A DNA stretch of 64,000 nucleotides from AC-32 sp963704005 (GCA_963704005.1 CAVPGJ010000005.1:62001-126000); one strand, 5' to 3'. Positions 26,151 to 35,179 are shown, counted from the stretch's first letter. The notes: a model not told the origin generated them from the sequence alone. Numbers and translations are program-made.

Positions 26151-26962
26151 GCCGCAGCCGGCGTAGGCGCCACCTGGGCAACCCACCCGGCGACCGCCTC
26201 TGCGACCTCCTCCCAGCCGTCCGCAACCATGTGCAGGTGCGGCCGGCCGGCGAACTCGAGGTAGTCGGTCTGCGCCGGCGATTTCTCGTACTTCTTGTAC
26301 TGCGCCTTCGCCAGCTTCGCGGGGACGGTGTGGTCCTTGTCCGCGCCGACGATCAGCAGCGGCGCGCGCTCCTCGTTCTTGAAGTGCACCTCGGTCGGCG
26401 GGTGCAGGTGGAAGTTGGCGAAGCCGGCCTCGAAGAAGATCTGCCCGGTCTCGGGGACGAAGTAGCGGTCGTACGCCTCCTTCGCCTTCTCCGGCGTGAA
26501 CGTGTTGACGAAGCCGTAGGTGAACTCCTCGAGCGTCAGCGGCACGATGCCGTGCCACCTGGATGGATGGGCGAGGGCCGGCGAGGCGGCCTTCAGGGTC
26601 GAGAACGGCAGCACGAGGATGCCCTTCGGCGGCGCCGGGCTCATCGCGACGCCGGCGCGGCCGAGGCCGCGGTCGAGCAGCAGCTCGACGACCAGCCCGC
26701 CGTACGAGTGGCCGATCAACACCGGCGGGCTGTCGAGCTCGCGGATCAGGCCTTCGTAGTGGTCGACGATCTCCTTGACCCCGAGGCCCTCCGAGTCGGC
26801 GGCGGTCTCGCGCATCTCCTCGACGTCGCCGTGCTTGCGCGGCCACTCGGGCGCCGAGACGTCGTAGCCCTTCTTGCCGAAGTAGTCGGAGTAGGTCTCC
26901 CAGCTCCTGGCCGAGAGCCAGGCGCCGTGGACGAACATCAGGTGCGGTCGGTCGGTTTCCAT
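26147..26962 (-). CDS. Alpha/beta hydrolase
   Basis: A 271-residue hydrolase. The oxyanion region is LMFVHGAWLSARSWETY, the nucleophile Ser lies in LIGHSYGGLVVELLL, the acid Asp probably in IVGADKDHTVP and the His in GRPHLHMVADGW. The sequence is close to uncharacterised hydrolases of about 270-280 residues in actinobacteria; esterase or lactonase activity cannot be narrowed further. ATG 26962. Confidence 0.85.
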   Translation of the reverse strand: METDRPHLMFVHGAWLSARSWETYSDYFGKKGYDVSAPEWPRKHGDVEEMRETAADSEGLGVKEIVDHYEGLIRELDSPPVLIGHSYGGLVVELLLDRGLGRAGVAMSPAPPKGILVLPFSTLKAASPALAHPSRWHGIVPLTLEEFTYGFVNTFTPEKAKEAYDRYFVPETGQIFFEAGFANFHLHPPTEVHFKNEERAPLLIVGADKDHTVPAKLAKAQYKKYEKSPAQTDYLEFAGRPHLHMVADGWEEVAEAVAGWVAQVAPTPAAA

Positions 26963-26995
26963 GCGGTCTCCCTCCGCTCGACGACCCGACCGACC

Positions 26996-27283
26996 CTATA
27001 CCTGACGGCGCCCCTCGACGAAGGCAGCGTGGACCGGGAAGTCGTCGAGCCGCTCGGGCTCGGGCAGGCCGTGGCGCCGGCGGAGATCGCGGAAGGCCTC
27101 GCCGTGCGCAAAGGCTTCGAAGGCCTCGCAGGAAGGGCAGGTGTCGACGAGCAGGATCCCGTCCTCGGCGCGCAGGCAGAGATGGAGCCGCATGTTCTCG
27201 GCGGGAATCTTGGCGACCATGGCGTCGTAGGCACGGAGTAGCTCCTCGGGGTCGCCTGCGAAGTGCCAGATCGAGGCATGCAT
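26996..27283 (-). CDS. Small hypothetical protein, possible ABM-like fold
   Basis: A 95-residue protein, MHASIWHFAGDPEELLRAYD, then RLHLCLRAEDGILLVDTCPSCEAF and a C-terminal FPVHAAFVEGRRQV. The strand-helix-strand pattern with a CPSC motif recalls small dimeric alpha/beta-barrel proteins, but no family is certain. Its ATG overlaps the acetyltransferase stop by one base (TGATG), so they are co-expressed. Confidence 0.6.
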   Translation of the reverse strand: MHASIWHFAGDPEELLRAYDAMVAKIPAENMRLHLCLRAEDGILLVDTCPSCEAFEAFAHGEAFRDLRRRHGLPEPERLDDFPVHAAFVEGRRQV

Positions 27284-28137
27284 CAGAGCCGCGTCCAGTG
27301 GGTGCGCACGTACGGGCGCCGGAAGCCGAGGCGGGCGAAGTACCGGTAGGCGGGCGTGTCCAGCTCCGGCGACGGGAGCTCGATGTCGGCCAGGAAGCTC
27401 GTCGCGCCGCGTGTCAGCCCGTCGGCCACGATGTAGGCGCACAGCGCCGCGTCGGGCTCGTAGTCGCCGGTCATGACGCCCGGCACCGGCCCGTCCATGC
27501 CGAGCCAGGCCGCGCCGTCCGGGCCGATGAACATCCCTCGCGCAGCGACGATCTCGCCTTGTTCACGGGCGACGTACTGGTGCCAGCCGGGCCGCCCGAT
27601 CAGCCGCTGGAGCCACGGGCCGGCGTCGAGCCGGTACACGCCCTGCAGGTACTCGGCCCACTCGTCCGCGGTCTCCGCGCTGACGCACTCCACGGTCAAC
27701 TCGCGTTCGACGGGCTCGACCGGAACGGCGAGCGGGCTGCCGTCGCGCACCACGCGATCCTGGGCGTCGAAGGGCTCGAGGCCGCGCTCGCGCAGCAGGT
27801 CCTCATAGCCCTCCGGCCGGCAGTGCGGCAGCGATTGGAGCAGGAACATCGAGATGCCTGCCTCGTCCCAGCCGCGCAGGATCTCGTCGATCGCCTCGCC
27901 GTTCGCGGGCTCGACCACCCCGAGCCCGATCGCGCGGCTGAAGTAGCGGCGGCCGGTCGCCGCCCACTGGATCACCAGCGCGCCGGCCACCTCGCGGAAG
28001 CCGAGGCCAACCTCGGCCGCCCAGTCAGCCGGCGCGGCCGAGTAGACATCGGCCCAGGCCCGCGCCTCGGCTGACTCGATCGCCGCGACGGCGCGAGGGT
28101 CAAGCGGCGAGGTGTCGATCGCGGGAGTCTGGAGCAT
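27283..28137 (-). CDS. GNAT-family N-acetyltransferase
   Basis: A 284-residue protein with two GNAT-like halves. The N-terminal half reads as a degenerate domain (LVIQWAATGRRYFSRAIGLGV). The C-terminal half has WHQYVAREQGEIVAARGMFI and ends YRYFARLGFRRPYVRTHWTRL, the usual final strand of a GNAT domain. The canonical R/QxxGxG/A loop is weak. Substrate unknown. It follows the MFS gene by 7 bp on the same strand. Confidence 0.7.
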   Translation of the reverse strand: MLQTPAIDTSPLDPRAVAAIESAEARAWADVYSAAPADWAAEVGLGFREVAGALVIQWAATGRRYFSRAIGLGVVEPANGEAIDEILRGWDEAGISMFLLQSLPHCRPEGYEDLLRERGLEPFDAQDRVVRDGSPLAVPVEPVERELTVECVSAETADEWAEYLQGVYRLDAGPWLQRLIGRPGWHQYVAREQGEIVAARGMFIGPDGAAWLGMDGPVPGVMTGDYEPDAALCAYIVADGLTRGATSFLADIELPSPELDTPAYRYFARLGFRRPYVRTHWTRL

Positions 28138-28144
28138 GATCCGG

Positions 28145-29593
28145 CTAGTCGTCGGCGCCGGCGGTCGCCAGCTCGCCGGTGGGCGCGTGCGCGGCGACGG
28201 GGTTGCCCCGGAGCAACGTCACCCCGAGAACGGCGCCCGTGGCGGCGAGGATGGCGCCGCCCAGGAAGGCGAGGTGGTAGCCGCCGTTCAGGGCAACGGC
28301 CAACGAGTCTCCCGACGCGCGCAGGTTGATCGTGCGGCGCTGGGCGAGGCTGGCCAGGATCGCGAGCCCGAGGGCGCCGCCCATCATGAAGGCGGTGTTG
28401 ACGACGCCCGAGGCGAGGCCCGACTCCTCCGGCGGGACGTCGCTCATGGCGGCGAGCAGCAGCGGGTTGAAGGCCATCCCGGCGCCGCAGCCGAGCAGGA
28501 CCATGCTCGGGAGCACGTCCACCCAGTAGCTCCCGTCGACGGGTGCGCGGGCGAACAGCAGCAGCCCGAGCGCCGCGAGCCCGAGGCCGATCCCGAGCGG
28601 CTTGCGGAGCCCGTAGGTCAGCACGAGCTTCGCCGAGAGCCCGAGCGAGAAGGTGGCCATGATCAGGCTGGTCGGCAGGAACGCGAGCCCGACGTGGAGC
28701 GGGTCGTAGCCGAGCACCCGCTGCAGGTAGAGCGCGGAGAGGAAGAAGAGGCCGAACATGGCCGCCGCCCACAGGACCCCGACCACGTTGGCGACGGTGA
28801 CGTTGCGGTGCCTGAAGAGCCCGAGCGGCACCAGCGGCGAGCGCACCCGCGCCTCGATCACGAGGAAGGCCACGAGCAGGACGGCGGCAGCGCCGAGCAG
28901 GCCGAGCGTCCGGGCGGTCACCCAGCCCACCTGGTTGCCGTTCACGATCGCGTAGACGGCCAGCATCAGCGAGGCCGTGACCGTGATCGCGCCGGCCACG
29001 TCGAGCCGGCCCTGCCCGGCGCCCTCCCCGCCCGGCAAGAGCCACAGGCAGAGCGCGAAGACCGCGATCCCAACCGGCAGGTTGACGAGGAAGATCCAGT
29101 GCCAGTTGAGCACGTCGGTGAGCACGCCGCCGAGCAGCACGCCGACCGTGCCGCCGCCCGCGGAGACGAAGCCGAAGACGCCCATCGCCTTGGCCCGGTC
29201 GGCCGGCTGGTGGAAGAGGGTCATGATCAGCGAAAGCGCCACCGCCGAGACAACTGCGCCGCCGACTCCCTGGACGGCGCGCGCGACGATCAGGAACGCC
29301 TGCGACATCGCGAGCCCGCACGCGAGCGAGGCCAGCGTGAAGACCGCGAGCCCGATCAGGAACAGCCGCCGGTGCCCGTAGAGGTCGCCGAGCCGGCCGC
29401 CGAGCAACAGGAAGCCGCCGAAGGTGAGCAGGTACGCGTTCACGACCCAGGCGAGCGAGGCCTGCGAGAAGCCGAGGTCGGCCTGGATCGACGGCAGCGC
29501 CACGTTCACGATCGTCGCGTCGAGCACGATCATCAGCGAGCCCAGGCAGAGCACGTAGAGGGCGATCCAGCGCTTGTCGGACTCGACGGTCAT
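28145..29593 (-). CDS. MFS drug transporter, DHA2 type (14 helices)
   Basis: A 482-residue efflux pump. The family markers are VNVALPSIQADLGFSQASLAWVVNAYLL at helices 1-2, GGRLGDLYGHRRLFLIG (motif A), and the helix 5 antiporter region FGFVSAGGGTVGVLLGGVLTD. The length and about 14 hydrophobic segments place it in DHA2 (EmrB/QacA). The downstream acetyltransferase may form a two-gene operon with it. Confidence 0.9.
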   Translation of the reverse strand: MTVESDKRWIALYVLCLGSLMIVLDATIVNVALPSIQADLGFSQASLAWVVNAYLLTFGGFLLLGGRLGDLYGHRRLFLIGLAVFTLASLACGLAMSQAFLIVARAVQGVGGAVVSAVALSLIMTLFHQPADRAKAMGVFGFVSAGGGTVGVLLGGVLTDVLNWHWIFLVNLPVGIAVFALCLWLLPGGEGAGQGRLDVAGAITVTASLMLAVYAIVNGNQVGWVTARTLGLLGAAAVLLVAFLVIEARVRSPLVPLGLFRHRNVTVANVVGVLWAAAMFGLFFLSALYLQRVLGYDPLHVGLAFLPTSLIMATFSLGLSAKLVLTYGLRKPLGIGLGLAALGLLLFARAPVDGSYWVDVLPSMVLLGCGAGMAFNPLLLAAMSDVPPEESGLASGVVNTAFMMGGALGLAILASLAQRRTINLRASGDSLAVALNGGYHLAFLGGAILAATGAVLGVTLLRGNPVAAHAPTGELATAGADD

Positions 29594-29673
29594 CGAATGG
29601 TCAGACGGCGGCGATGGGCGGAACTCATCGGTCGAACGATGAGATCGGGGCGCGAATTCCGTCTTTGCGGGAG

Positions 29674-29931
29674 ATGAGAACGCTCCCGTGCCAGGTCGGC
29701 GCGCTCGAAGCGGACGCCGCGACGCTCGACCTGCTCGCGCGCCTGCAGCTCTCCGCGCGCCGGCTGGGGATCGAGGTGCGGCTGCTGGACGCCTCGCGCG
29801 AGCTGCGCGAGCTCGTTGCCTTCGCCGGGCTCAAGGGTGTCCTAATCGTCGAGCCTGGGCGGGAGCCCGAAGAGCGGGAAGAGCCGCTCGGTGTCGAGGA
29901 AGAAGGTCAGCTCGACGATCCGGCCGCCTGA
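29674..29931 (+). CDS. STAS-domain protein antisense to the ECF sigma gene end
   Basis: An 85-residue protein, MRTLPCQVGALEADAATLDLLARLQLSARRLG, then VRLLDASRELRELVAFAGLKGVLIVEPG. That is a short STAS (anti-sigma-antagonist-like) domain, without an obvious conserved phosphoserine in the usual place. Its last 30 codons, an acidic tail starting REPEEREEPLG, are coded antisense to the last 90 bp of the sigma factor. I recall similar STAS/ECF pairs in other actinobacteria, so the overlap may be conserved. It may regulate the neighbouring sigma factor, by protein contact or by antisense RNA. Confidence 0.72.
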   Translation: MRTLPCQVGALEADAATLDLLARLQLSARRLGIEVRLLDASRELRELVAFAGLKGVLIVEPGREPEEREEPLGVEEEGQLDDPAA

Positions 29932-30819
29932 GAGCTCGAGCACCTGCAGCGCCCACGGGTCATGGCCCGAGCCGCTCTCGCTCGGCTTGTACTGGCCGTA
30001 CGCGGGCGAGCCGTTCGCGAACGGGGCCGGCAGCACCCGCGAGCCGCTGCAGCCGATCCCCGGGCCGAGCCACCACGTGAAGATGTCGTCTCGGCCGGAG
30101 AGCCAGAGGTCGTACGGCGGCATCGACTGGGTGGCGTCCTCGTGGATCAGCGCGGTGAGCGCCTCGATGTCGTAGCGCTCGAACGCCTTGACGTAGCGCT
30201 CGAGCAGCTCGCGGTCGGCGTCGTCGAGCTCGGCCGGGGACGCTGAGACGTCGGCCTGCTCCAGCGTCGCCCGTGCCCGCTGCAGCGCGCTGTTGACCGA
30301 CGCAACGCTCGTGTCGAGCAGCTCGGCCGCCTCGCTCGCCTGCCAGCGCAGCACCTCGCAGAGGATCAGCGCGGCGCGCTGGCGCGGCGGCAGGTGCTGA
30401 AGCGCGGCGACGAAGGCGAGGCGAATCGTGTCGCGCTCGAGCGCCACGTCGGCCGGGTCGGCCGGAACGGGCTCGAGCCAGGTCGTCTCGGGCCTGGACG
30501 CGAGGTTCTCGAAGAGCGGCTCGCGCGCGGGGCCGAGATCCATCGGCCGGGCGCGGCGCTCGCGGCCCTTGGCCATGTCGAGGCAGACGTTGGTGGCGAT
30601 CCGGTAGACCCAGGAGCGCAGCGCCGAGCGGCCCTCGAAGCGGTCGAGCCCCTTCCAGGCCCGGACCATCGTCTCCTGGACGGCGTCCTCGGCCTCGAAC
30701 GGCGACCCGAGCATGCGGTAGCAGTAGCCGGTCAGCTCACGGCGGTACTGCTCCAGCTCGCCCGAACCGGGAGCGGCGGTGACGGCGCGGCCTTCCATCA
30801 CGAACCCCATCCTAGGCAT
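29842..30819 (-). CDS. ECF sigma factor with SnoaL-like C-terminal domain (SigG/TIGR02960 type)
   Basis: A 325-residue extracytoplasmic-function sigma factor. Region 2 reads LTGYCYRMLGSPFEAEDAVQETMVRAWKGLDRFEG and RSWVYRIATNVCLDMAKGR. Region 4 reads LPPRQRAALILCEVLRWQASEAAELLDTSVASVNSALQRAR. After these a SnoaL-like domain (ERYVKAFERYDIEALTALIHEDATQSMPP to the end) provides a built-in regulatory module, as in this family. ATG 30819 or the internal MEGRAV could be the start. The 3' end is overlapped by the convergent STAS gene. Confidence 0.9.
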   Translation of the reverse strand: MPRMGFVMEGRAVTAAPGSGELEQYRRELTGYCYRMLGSPFEAEDAVQETMVRAWKGLDRFEGRSALRSWVYRIATNVCLDMAKGRERRARPMDLGPAREPLFENLASRPETTWLEPVPADPADVALERDTIRLAFVAALQHLPPRQRAALILCEVLRWQASEAAELLDTSVASVNSALQRARATLEQADVSASPAELDDADRELLERYVKAFERYDIEALTALIHEDATQSMPPYDLWLSGRDDIFTWWLGPGIGCSGSRVLPAPFANGSPAYGQYKPSESGSGHDPWALQVLELSGGRIVELTFFLDTERLFPLFGLPPRLDD

Positions 30820-30873
30820 AGACGCCTGGGCGGCGGCAAACTCATCGGCCGCGTCCGGAAAACGACGCCGAAA

Positions 30874-31302
30874 CTACGCGAGCTCGGGCGGTAGCGGGTG
30901 CAGGGACGCGTACGCCTTGAGCACCTTCGTGTCAAAGGTTTCGAGGCGGACATCGGCGTGGCCGCGCTTCTCCGCGTGGATGGCCGTGGCGAGCGCGTAC
31001 GCGTCGGGCAGCTTGAGTCCCGTTCGGACACGTACTGCTGCTGCGCGGCGTGCGAGCGCCAGGTCAACCTGAATCGTCTCGATGCCGAAACGAACGAACA
31101 TCGCGTCGACAGTTTCGGCGCCTGCCGCGCCCGCCCGGCGGAACGGCCCGATGAGCACTTCGCTGTAGTTGACGGCCGAAACGAGCCGCTGCGTCCCGGG
31201 CTCGAGCGCCTGGCGCATCCGCTCGACGGCCTGAGCGTGGTTTGCGTCCTCTCGGCCGAGATAGGCGATTAGGACGTCTGCGTCGAAGACCGCTACGGCC
31301 AC
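30874..31302 (-). CDS. vapC: VapC-type PIN-domain toxin
   Basis: A 142-residue PIN ribonuclease. Acidic residues in FDADVLIAYL (Asp7/9), NYSEVLIG, LKLPDAYALATA and ETFDTKV match the four conserved positions of VapC toxins that bind Mg2+ and cut RNA. Its start lies within the antitoxin end (10-bp overlap), the usual VapBC arrangement. Which RNA it cuts cannot be told from sequence. Confidence 0.88.
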   Translation of the reverse strand: MAVAVFDADVLIAYLGREDANHAQAVERMRQALEPGTQRLVSAVNYSEVLIGPFRRAGAAGAETVDAMFVRFGIETIQVDLALARRAAAVRVRTGLKLPDAYALATAIHAEKRGHADVRLETFDTKVLKAYASLHPLPPELA

Positions 31303-31511
31303 TCGCGGCGCAGCTCTTCGAGGTAGCCCTCCGGGTAGACCGTGGCGTCGAAGACGCCGGCAAACTCCTGGACGAGGTCGTCCGCGCGGACCAGCTCGAG
31401 GCGGCCCGGTCCGACGACCTGGACGCGGATATCGTCACCGGGCTCCAATCCCGCCGCGCGCAGTGCATCGACGGGCAGGGTGACCTGGTTCTTTCGAGAG
31501 ATGACGCTCAT
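31293..31511 (-). CDS. vapB: VapB-type AbrB/SpoVT antitoxin
   Basis: A 72-residue antitoxin with a swapped-hairpin AbrB DNA-binding head, MSVISRKNQVTLPVDALRAAGLEPGDDIRVQVV, and a C-terminal toxin-wrapping tail (VQEFAGVFDATVYPEGYLEEL). It precedes the toxin and overlaps it. A perfect 8+8 bp palindrome 2 bp upstream of its start is the likely autoregulatory operator. Confidence 0.85.
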   Translation of the reverse strand: MSVISRKNQVTLPVDALRAAGLEPGDDIRVQVVGPGRLELVRADDLVQEFAGVFDATVYPEGYLEELRREWP

Positions 31512-31512
31512 T

Positions 31513-31541
31513 CCTTTACTTTAGCGACAATCGAGTAAAGG
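31513..31541. promoter_or_regulatory. VapB operator
   Basis: CCTTTACT (31513-31520) and AGTAAAGG (31534-31541) form a perfect inverted repeat with a 13-bp spacer directly upstream of the vapB start. It is AT-rich against the background, fitting an AbrB-type binding site. Confidence 0.7.
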
Positions 31542-31580
31542 GGGAACCAAAATCGCGCCTGCGGGTCGTCTCTAGCCGCG

Positions 31581-32018
31581 TCAGGCCTCGAGGACGGCCT
31601 TGAGGCGGCCGAGGTCCTTGCGGTTCTCGCGGCGCATGGCCCGGGCGACCAGCGGAGCGGTCAGCCGCGAGAAGCCGGACGGCTCGCCGCGGTTGCGCAG
31701 CGACATCAGGGTCCCGCCGCCGGGAGCGTCCTCCCACTCGTAGGTCGTCTCCATCGGAAGGTGTCCTTCCCGGGTGCCCATCACGAAGCGCACACCCGGC
31801 TCCAGCTCGCGCACCTCGTAGATGTAGTCGACCCGCTTGCCGAGGAACTCGGCCACGAAGATGATCCGCGAGCCGACCGCGAGTGGCTTGTCCGGGTTCC
31901 ACTCGACGCTCTTGATGTTTCCGTACCAGGAGCGGGCGTTGTCGGGGTTCGAGGCATACTCCGCGACCTCGCTCCGAGGCCGGCCGATCTCGATCTCGGT
32001 CCGAACGTCGACGCCCAC
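31581..32018 (-). CDS. SRPBCC-family protein (polyketide cyclase/START-like)
   Basis: A 145-residue helix-grip protein: VRTEIEIGRPRSEVAEYASNPDNARSWYGNIKSVEW, then VGSRIIFVAEFLGKRVDYIYEV, ETTYEWEDAPGGGTLMSLRNRG and a long C-terminal helix. It would hold a hydrophobic ligand; the function is unknown. GTG 32018 is the only sensible start. A much longer frame upstream runs antisense through the antiporter and is not coding. Confidence 0.82.
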   Translation of the reverse strand: MGVDVRTEIEIGRPRSEVAEYASNPDNARSWYGNIKSVEWNPDKPLAVGSRIIFVAEFLGKRVDYIYEVRELEPGVRFVMGTREGHLPMETTYEWEDAPGGGTLMSLRNRGEPSGFSRLTAPLVARAMRRENRKDLGRLKAVLEA

Positions 32019-32063
32019 CTGGGCGGATCGTACCGGCGCGGTCTCGGGCGCTAACCTCGCCTC

Positions 32064-33665
32064 GTGCAGGTCGTCACGATGAGCTTCAGCAGCGGCGACG
32101 GGCTGATCCTGGCCGGGCTGCTGGCCGCCGGGGTCCTGTTGCTCGCGATCGCGCAGTTCGTCCGGATCCCGTACCCGATCCTGCTCGTGCTCGGCGGCCT
32201 CGCGCTCGCCTTCGTCCCGGGCGTGCCGCGGATCGAGCTGCGGCCCGAGATCGTCCTCGTCGCGGTTCTGCCGCCGCTCCTCTACGGCTCCGCGTACTTC
32301 ACCTCGCTGCGCGAGCTCCGTGCCAACTGGCGGCCGATCGGCGCGCTCGCGATCGGGCTCGTCCTGATGACGATGGTCGCCGTAGCCGTGGTCGCCCACG
32401 AGGTGATCGGGCTCGACTGGCCGACCTCGTTCGTGCTCGGCGCGATCGTCTCGCCCACCGACCCGACCGCCGCCACCTCGATCCTTCACCGTCTCGGGCT
32501 TCCGCGCCGCCTGATCGCCGTCATCGAGGGCGAGAGCCTGGTCAACGACGGCACCGCGCTCGTCGCCTACCGCTTCGCGGTCGTGGCGGTCGTGACGGGG
32601 AGCTTCTCGCTCGAACACGCCACCTGGCGGTTCTTCGTCAACGTGACCGGCGGGATCGCGATCGGCCTGGCCGTCGGCTACCTGATCCGCCAGCTGAGGC
32701 GTCGCCTCGACAACCCGCCGGTCGAGATCACCATCGCGCTCCTGAGCGGCTACTTCGCCTACCTGCCTGCGCAGGCGGCCGGCGTCTCCGGCGTGCTCGC
32801 GGCCGTCACCGTGGGCGTCTACATGGGCTGGTACACCCCGGAGCTGACGACGCCGCAGACGCGCATGCAGGGCCAGGCCGTCTGGGAGATCGTGTTCCTC
32901 CTCCTGAACGGCCTGCTCTTCGCCCTGGTCGGGCTGCAGCTGCCGGGCATCCTCGACTCCCTCTCCGGCCGCTCGACGACGAGGCTGATCGGCTGGGCCG
33001 CCCTCGTCTGCCTGGTCGTGATCGCCGCCCGCTTCGTCTGGGTCTTCGCGCTGGCCTCCCTGTCGCTCTTCGTCGGCAAGGCGCGGTCGGAAGACCCGGC
33101 GCCCTCCTGGAGCCAGAAGACGATCCTCGCCTGGTCGGGCATGCGCGGGGCCGTCTCGCTCGCGGCCGCGCTGGCGCTGCCGCTGACCACGCACGCCGGC
33201 GACCACTTCCCCAACCGGGAGCTGATCGTGTTCCTCACCTTCGGCGTCATCCTCGGCACGCTCGTCGTACAGGGGCTGTCCCTGCCGATGGTGATCCGCG
33301 CGCTGCGGCCCGAGGACGACGGCCTCGAGGCCCGGGAGGAGGCGAAGGCGCGGATCCACGCCGCCGATGCCGCGATCGCGCGGCTCGACGAGCTGATCGA
33401 CGAGGACTGGGTCCGCAACGAAACCGCCGAGCGGTTGCGCGGCCTGTACGACTTCCGGCGCAACCGGTTCAGCTCGCGGCTCGACGCGGACGGCGACGGC
33501 AGCCTCGACGAGCGCTCGGCCGACTACCAGCGGCTCCGCCGCGAGCTGCTCGCCGCCGAGCGCGAGGCGGTGGTGGCCCTGCGCCGCGAGGGCCGGATCG
33601 ACGACGCCGTCATGCGCCGCGTCGTCCGCGACCTCGACCTGGAGGACCTCCGTCTGGACGTTTAG
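32064..33665 (+). CDS. CPA1-family Na+/H+ antiporter
   Basis: A 533-residue cation/proton antiporter with about 12 membrane segments. Transport-site motifs are VLGAIVSPTDPTAATSIL (Asp in the TDPT motif) and EGESLVNDGTALVAYR (the paired acidic residue in ND), with AWSGMRGAVSLAAALALP as the conserved Arg region. The C-terminal cytoplasmic domain (about 130 residues) is helical and charged. GTG 32064 or ATG 32079 may start it. Its stop TTAG overlaps the stop of the convergent secreted-protein operon. Confidence 0.9.
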   Translation: MQVVTMSFSSGDGLILAGLLAAGVLLLAIAQFVRIPYPILLVLGGLALAFVPGVPRIELRPEIVLVAVLPPLLYGSAYFTSLRELRANWRPIGALAIGLVLMTMVAVAVVAHEVIGLDWPTSFVLGAIVSPTDPTAATSILHRLGLPRRLIAVIEGESLVNDGTALVAYRFAVVAVVTGSFSLEHATWRFFVNVTGGIAIGLAVGYLIRQLRRRLDNPPVEITIALLSGYFAYLPAQAAGVSGVLAAVTVGVYMGWYTPELTTPQTRMQGQAVWEIVFLLLNGLLFALVGLQLPGILDSLSGRSTTRLIGWAALVCLVVIAARFVWVFALASLSLFVGKARSEDPAPSWSQKTILAWSGMRGAVSLAAALALPLTTHAGDHFPNRELIVFLTFGVILGTLVVQGLSLPMVIRALRPEDDGLEAREEAKARIHAADAAIARLDELIDEDWVRNETAERLRGLYDFRRNRFSSRLDADGDGSLDERSADYQRLRRELLAAEREAVVALRREGRIDDAVMRRVVRDLDLEDLRLDV

Positions 33666-35179
33666 CCCGACGGCCTGAACGCGGCACCGTCGCCGAAGCC
33701 GAGACCGCCGCCCCAGACGATCAGGGAGTGGCCCGTCCAGGCGCCGGCAGGGTCGGAGCGGCCGGCGAGCGGCGCCTGCGGGAGCGGCGACCAGGTATCG
33801 CCCTGCGGGTCGTAGGCGAGCCCGTTGTGGGGGATGGCGAATGCACCGGGCACGCGGGTCAGCCCGCCCCAGAGGAGCAGGCGCCGGCCGCTCCAGACGA
33901 TCGCCGAGTGCGCGCGGCCAGAGCCCATCGGCGCCAGGGTTCGCCAGCGGTTCGCGTTCGGGTCGTAGCCGAACCCGACCTGCGGCGCGTCGCTGCCGCC
34001 GACGACCAGCACCTCGCTTCCGTCCCAGACGGCCCGCGCACCGGGGCGGGCCTCGGGCAGCCGCGGGAGCCGCCGCCAGCGGTTGGTGCCCGGCCGGTAG
34101 GCGGCGGCGCGGGCGCCCGAGACGACCACGAGCTCGCGACCGGTCCAGGCGCCGGTCGAGAGCCGGCCCGCGGCCACCGGCGCCCGCGGGAGCGTCCGCC
34201 AGGTGTCCGCGTCCTGGTTGTAGGCCGCGCCGCCCGAGCCCGTCCAGCCCAGCAGCTCGTGGCCGGTCCAGGCCACCACGGCCGGCGCGGCTTCGGTCGG
34301 CGGTTGCGACGGCGTGTGCCAGCGCCCGCTCTTCGGGCTGTACCACTGGAAGACCCCGCGGCCCCAGAGCAGCAGCGCCCTCCCGGTCCAGGCGATCCGA
34401 TAGGGCCCGGCGCGCACCGGCGGCGGCGGCGCGGCCAGCCGGCGCCACGAGTCGGTGCGCGGGCTGTAGGACGCGAGGGAGAAGTTGCCGCGGAGCCGTC
34501 CGAGCACGAGCAGCTCGTGGCCGGTCCAGGCGCTGAGGCGCGAGGCGAGCGGCGGCAGCGGCGCCGGCGGCAGCGCCCGCCAGGTTCCGGCCAGCGGCGT
34601 GGCCTGCGGGGCCAGGCTGGCGTAAGCGCTGCGGCCTACGGGGTGGTCGAGGACGATGCCGCTGCTGGAGAAGACGTTCACCGGCGTCCCCTCGACCGAG
34701 AAGCGCACGGAGGAGACCGTCGGAAACTGCGTGAGCGTGTAGACGATCTGCGCGAGCCGCAGCTGCAGCGTGCGGGCGTCGGCGCCCGACTCGTAGTCGG
34801 AGCTCAGGTCGACGTTGGCGACGCCGTTGGCGATCGTGATCCCCAGCAGCCGCGTGCCCGAGGGGATCTCCGAGGAGAGGCCGGCGGCGCGCTCAGCAGC
34901 GACCGGGCCGCCGAGCAGTGCGTTGAGCGCCGCCGTCGCGACCTTGCGCGTGGGCTTGTAGGTACGCAGCGCCTCGGCGAGGCGGCCGTCGCGCGCGAAC
35001 CAGACCTGGATCGTGCGCGCGGCCGCGGGCGTGCCGGTCTGCTGGGCTCCCGTCGTCGCGCCGGTCCCGGTTCCAGGCGGCAGGCCGAGCGAGACCGCGT
35101 GCTCCGAGCCGCGCGCCAGGAAGTAGCCGGCCGCCGCGGCCGCGATCACGAGCGCGGTCAGCGCGAGCAGCTTGCGCAC
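33662..35179 (-). CDS. Secreted GerMN-domain plus kelch-repeat protein
   Basis: A 505-residue exported protein. After a signal helix (LLALTALVIAAAAAGYFLARG) comes a GerMN domain (IQVWFARDGRLAEALRTYKPTRKVATAALNALLGGP, then GITIANGVANVDLSSDY). From about residue 200 there are kelch-like blades, each with a core like AWTGHELLVLG and a Y-P-x-x-D/N-x-W hairpin (SYSPRTDSW, AYRPGTNRW, GYDPNANRW, AYDPQGDTW). GerMN domains occur in LpqB-like and spore-germination proteins that act with two-component kinases. Last gene of a five-gene coupled operon; start 1 bp into the preceding stop. Confidence 0.82.
   Translation of the reverse strand: MRKLLALTALVIAAAAAGYFLARGSEHAVSLGLPPGTGTGATTGAQQTGTPAAARTIQVWFARDGRLAEALRTYKPTRKVATAALNALLGGPVAAERAAGLSSEIPSGTRLLGITIANGVANVDLSSDYESGADARTLQLRLAQIVYTLTQFPTVSSVRFSVEGTPVNVFSSSGIVLDHPVGRSAYASLAPQATPLAGTWRALPPAPLPPLASRLSAWTGHELLVLGRLRGNFSLASYSPRTDSWRRLAAPPPPVRAGPYRIAWTGRALLLWGRGVFQWYSPKSGRWHTPSQPPTEAAPAVVAWTGHELLGWTGSGGAAYNQDADTWRTLPRAPVAAGRLSTGAWTGRELVVVSGARAAAYRPGTNRWRRLPRLPEARPGARAVWDGSEVLVVGGSDAPQVGFGYDPNANRWRTLAPMGSGRAHSAIVWSGRRLLLWGGLTRVPGAFAIPHNGLAYDPQGDTWSPLPQAPLAGRSDPAGAWTGHSLIVWGGGLGFGDGAAFRPSG

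Noticed and set aside
32019..34448. Upstream 800 codons of a 955-codon minus-strand frame
   Set aside because: Only the last 145 codons (31581-32018) show a protein family; the rest is antisense to the antiporter and the kelch gene.
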